DNA of 64,000 bases, from NCBI RefSeq assembly GCF_027942865.1, contig NC_134519.1, positions 22,292,248 through 22,356,247 of the forward strand. The letters are read 5' to 3'. Each line of letters starts with the position of its first letter. Position 1 is the stretch's first letter. The notes under the pieces were generated by a model, which did not search any database, was not told the origin of the DNA, and was given only the letters and a program-made list of their open reading frames with translations. Source of the DNA: Odontesthes bonariensis. Its lineage: Eukaryota > Chordata > Actinopteri > Atheriniformes > Atherinopsidae. The position numbers and the translations under genes were made by a program. Positions 59,701 to 64,000 of this stretch are shown in pieces.

Positions 59701-62700
59701 TATGTCCTTTTACACTTCACGAGACATGCAAGCACACATTTACTGGTGTACTGGTAAAAATAAAGCCCCATGTCAAGTCCAAGAAAATGCACTCTTGCAT
59801 TTGTGTGCACAAAACGTGTCTGCAAAACAAACACACACTGGAAGCTGTTAGATATGAGTTCATGTTGTAGTAAATAAGCTTCATGTGTAAGTTACTGCTG
59901 GATTACTGCATATACTGTATATAGCAGTCTAGAATCACATAATCAGCACTCCATGTAGCTAGAAATGTAGAGCAAACAGTGTGCCCGACACTTCAGACAG
60001 AAGCACGCACATCACTTTTTTGACAGCATATTTACAAGAGAGTCAGAAAGGAAAATTAAAAGTGATTCATTTTTAAAATCATAACCCTGCTTATAATATA
60101 CAAATATGGCATATATTGTCATATTTTGACATATAGATAAAGTCAATGTTTTGCTGTTCATAATTGCGTCTCGATGTTTCATGATGATATAAACTTGGCT
60201 TATCTAACAGAATGTATCTGTTTCACAGCAGGCATTTTGACTCGTCATCACGGAGAAGCTACTGGTGAATTACAAACATAGATAAAGGCTCATTAAGATG
60301 ATAATGTAGCTTCACATGCAAAGATAATGGCGCTTAATTGCAGCCATTTATGTGGTGTTAGTGTAAGCTATCTCAATATTGGACAGATTCGAAAGAATCT
60401 TTTTCCTATCAATTATTTCATCTACAAAAAACAAACAAACGGGGAAATAGGACAAGGTTTACCAATACAAGGATATTCCTTTACCTTTTTATTCTACTGT
60501 TCAAGTTTCCTTTTTTTATCTCAAGATGAAGTATTCTTTATGGTTAAAAATAAATAAATAAAAAAAATCTTTTCCCCCTTGCTACACATTTGACAGAACA
60601 TGGAGAGTTTGAGCTCCTGATGCCCTTTGGGCGAATTCCTGACAGAAGGAAAAATCCAAGAGTTAATACTATGTTTTTCTCAGGAAGTTCCAAAGCCTTT
60701 TTCAGAAAACATCACGATGACAAGAAGAATGAGCAGAATCAATGTCTAGAAATGTAATGTAATTGCAAACTCTGGCAAGAGGACAGAAACAGAGCCACTT
60801 TTACAAGAAAAAGTCTGTATGTCTTTTTTTCTTCTCCTGGGACATGACAGGAGAAGGTAATTCCTGTCCTTTCCTTTTTCTTTAATCATATCTCACAAAA
60901 CTATTACCCCCAGAGAGCAGCAGTGTGAACAGCAGCATAGCAGCTCTAGATAAGTGACAGACAAAGTGGTGTGGGGAGGAGGATGAAGGAAGAGAGCTGA
61001 AAGGAAGGTCATCTTATCAACATTTTGACAATAACACACGGCTTTGGTGAAAGCTCTTCAGAAAGGCTGCTGTAGAAGCTCTGTAAGTCTTTTTAATTTG
61101 CTTTTTCCTAAAGAAAAAAAAAAGGCTGCAGGATTTCTATGACTGATTGATGTCTGGTTGATGCTTGAGTGTACCCGTGCTTGCACAGAAACAAGTTTCA
61201 TCAATTCATTCAAAGGGTGCCTCTAAAAAATTGAGAGAGGGCTGGCTGCGGTGGTGATTTGGTGTCATGAAAGAGCCCATAAAATCAAAGTGCAGGAGCA
61301 TTAATTGCTCAAGAAATTAAAAAACGAGAGATAGACACTGTAGAATAAAAGTGAGCTGAGCTGAATCAGATATTCACCCTTTTGCACACAAATACACAGA
61401 TAGTCTTTGTGCTGGTGGTGACTAATCACACTCAAAGCAACTAATGACTCATGCAGTTCTGGCCCAGGATTCAGATGGAGAGAGGGGTCTGGAAAGCTTC
61501 TGCCCCCTCCAGTTCAAGACTGCACACTCTGTCCTCTCACAGTGACACCATTGATCTCACTCAGAATAGGGACAGGGGTTATTCAAACCAGCTTGTTAAC
61601 ATGCACTGGAGAGGCCAAGGTAAACTCTGGTAAGATATGCAATAATGTGAAAGGGGGGAATTTAGATCCATCTTGAAGAATCTTTGACAAATAAGTCCAG
61701 TGAAAAGGAGACAGAGAGGAGAATTTATTTTGGGTCATGTCTTGAATTTTGTAATAACTATCAGTAAACCTTACTGTACAGTATAGGTACTCATGAGGAA
61801 TCGATGTTTAATGCATGTTTCACCGATACCTAACAGATCTTATAACAGCCATCTGTTTCCTACCTTCTTGTAGTGCCATTAAGCTGCTGTGTGGCTACAC
61901 TCAGCAGACCTGCAGCGGATGATCTCTGATGGCCTATTTTCTCTCTTCAACTCTTAATTCTGAGCCATTTTCTGTCACTGAAAAATGTGTGCTTTTGTTA
62001 CATGTGCATGTGTAGATTTGGCTTTGTGAGATATGGTGTACGGTGGCCAAATGTGAGCACAGAAAATTATTTTTATTTAAATCCATTTAATTAACATATG
62101 AGGGAGCCATAATGATTTTACGTGTGCCCATAAATGTGTGAGAATTGAGTATTGTCACACAGCTTTCGGATGGAAATAGAAAGCATCGTGCACGAAACAG
62201 CAGCCTCAGTGGAATTATTAGCACTCCTTACTGTAAAGCACCAAAAAGATCAAATCACATCCACATCAATTGGATCCTAACCCATGTACTGGAGAGAAAA
62301 ATATTCTCGTTACATCACACAAAAAATAATCTGTAAACCTGTATCTTAAATGCTAAAGTCTGTGGATAATGAGACTTTCTGTCTTCAAACATTTAAATCC
62401 TTTTACAGAAGTACCTGATTTATAATTACAAATAAAAGTTATCAAGTTGTGAAATAAAAGTTTCTCAGTTCAATGGAAACATTATCAGGTCTATTAGCAA
62501 GTCAACATCATGTGAGGAACTGATGTTGTTGGTCTCTAGTGATAGATTAGTGAGAATTAATGTGAATTAAAATGAGAATCCTCCCTCAGTGAAACTGTTT
62601 GGAGTGGAGACAATTTCAGGCTGAGGTGTGTAAAAAAAAAACTATATTGTATACATTCTTTGAAAAAAAAAATGTAAATCTACTTGGCACTCATGTCTTT

Positions 62701-63371
62701 GTATCTGACAGTGAGATGGACGTAGCTGGCTCTGGTTGCCGTACACTGCCCACTGCAAAATGTGGTGGTTGTGTCAGTCAGTGGCATATTTGTCTTCCCT
62801 TGATGCTCAACTGCATCACAACAAGTTGAAATTAGTTTAACTTAACGGCATGTCAGCAACAATTATTGCCTGTCACTGCTGTCCCTGGAGACACATCGCT
62901 GCTGGTCTAAAAATCAAAAATGATGAGACAGTGAATGGACAAAAACCAGAGATTTCAAATTATGTGATTAGAATTCTGATGTATACAGGCATACTTTCTA
63001 CTGACTGTATGATAGTTAAGATTTAAAACTTCATGGGGTTATTAAATGAGCATTTCCTAACATTTCATGTACTTTTTTAATTATAGTTTAACTTCTCCAG
63101 TCAGAAATGGGATTCATTGTAATGCTTTTTATGTTTTACAAGAAGAACAGATACAATGTCCCATTCTAATTGTGCTTAATGTGCATCAATTTTCTGGTCA
63201 AAAAACATGCAGCAAAACACACTGTATAACTGCAAAAAGATTATTGTGTTACTCAGTTCAACTATGGGTAGTTTTCCCCTTGTCACTGACTGGTGTGAGT
63301 TGCAAACTTTGTCTGTCCCCTGTTTAGTTCAGGATTTGTCAGAGAAAATGACATGAAGAGAGCAGTATGAC
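56760..63371. other. ncan upstream flank, no gene recognised
   Basis: 6.6 kb, A/T-rich with short homopolymers. No ORF here shows a familiar protein pattern or convincing splice context. A non-coding ncan first exon and promoter probably lie in this stretch, but nothing distinguishes them by eye. No hapln4 exon is visible, although that gene is a neighbour in human. Confidence 0.45.
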
Positions 63372-63375
63372 TTAA

Positions 63376-64000
63376 AGGGTTAGTTCGCCATTTTGCACAT
63401 TAATCCCTGTTTTTAGGTAGTCTGGGGTGAATTATAGATGTTCTGATCACAATTTGGACATTTGGTGCTGAACGGAGCATTTAGGTATCCACTGCTGCAG
63501 CCCACCCACTTTTGCATTGAGTCAATGACCACTCAAGCAAACAATCATAAAACGGCATTAAACTTTCGTTTGAAAAGACATGGAACTCACCGTGTGGTCA
63601 GTGGTGGACAGCGATAAATTGACCCGAAAATCGCAGCGAAATGTGCCTTCTAACAGTTGTTTTAGCATTTGGTGGACCTATTTTTCCGGACACCGTTGAA
63701 TAGCAGCAGCAAGACATCCAGCCACTAGGTGGCGATAGTGCGTTGTTTGTGTACAATACAAATCAATGAAGACGGACAATAATGGTAATATAACTTCTCT
63801 GGAAGCGTATTTCGCGGTGATTTTCGAGCCAACGTATCGCTGTCCACCACAGACCACACGGTGAGTTTCATGTCTCTGCAAACGAAAGTTTAATGCCGTT
63901 TTATGATTGTTTGCTTGAGTGGTCATTGACTCAATGCAAAGGTGGGGGGGCTGCAGCAGTGGATACCTAAATGCTCCGTTCAGCACCAAATGTCCAAATT
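63376..64000. mobile_element. Fold-back TTAA-type MITE, cut by the window end
   Basis: The left end TTAA|AGGGTTAGTTCGCC begins at 63372. Sequence from about 63440 to 63620 (for example GGACATTTGGTGCTGAACGG, AAAACGGCATTAAACTTTCG, CACCGTGTGGTC) recurs inverted from about 63845 to the window end. The loop of roughly 200 bases between the arms carries no transposase. The terminal pattern resembles that of the MITE at 43772. Confidence 0.8.

Overview
This is a piece of a ray-finned (teleost) fish nuclear chromosome. The evidence is GT-AG split vertebrate genes with fish-like protein sequence, dense microsatellites, tRNA-type SINEs, L2/CR1-type LINE fragments with a 'GGGATGAATAAAGTA(T)n' tail, a Tc1-like element, Harbinger elements, and TTAA-flanked fold-back MITEs. 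No prokaryotic, viral or organellar gene was seen.

Layout. (1) 2.0-7.7 kb, minus strand: four small genes for single-pass membrane proteins. Two are tandem paralogs of 156 and 190 aa with the same two-exon structure and a shared core (YIPP-x-RDAI, one membrane span, GHLIKDL-x-HD). Two are micropeptide ORFs of 48 and 47 aa. I do not recognise any of the four by name. (2) 10.5-13.9 kb, plus strand: a complete ten-exon tm6sf2 (373 aa; ER/Golgi lipid-handling membrane protein) with a C-terminal dilysine signal. (3) 18.5-56.7 kb, minus strand and convergent with tm6sf2: the complete coding part of neurocan (ncan, 19 coding exons, about 1,193 aa as read). It has a signal peptide, an Ig V domain, two Link modules, a long Ser/Thr-rich chondroitin-sulfate region, two EGF modules, a C-type lectin domain and a sushi domain. 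The tm6sf2-ncan neighbourhood matches human 19p13.11, which supports both identifications. (4) 56.7-64 kb: ncan upstream flank, with no recognisable gene and a fold-back MITE running off the end.

Most of the rest is repeat. The ncan introns hold a nested stack at 43.8-47.1 kb: a TTAA MITE interrupted by a hAT-like element (itself carrying a LINE tail) and by a Harbinger element. They also hold an L2-type LINE split by a second, related Harbinger (50.5-53.2 kb), a Tc1-like element interrupted by a SINE (54.4-55.7 kb), and a perfect 133-bp tandem duplication (29.6-29.9 kb).

The points most worth following are the cluster of unnamed small membrane proteins and micropeptides, an apparent one-base frameshift in the last ncan exon that replaces a conserved His/Arg-rich tail, and the duplicated WKPW exons in ncan. 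All splice sites were assigned by eye from GT/AG consensus, reading-frame phase and remembered homologs. No alignment or database search was run.
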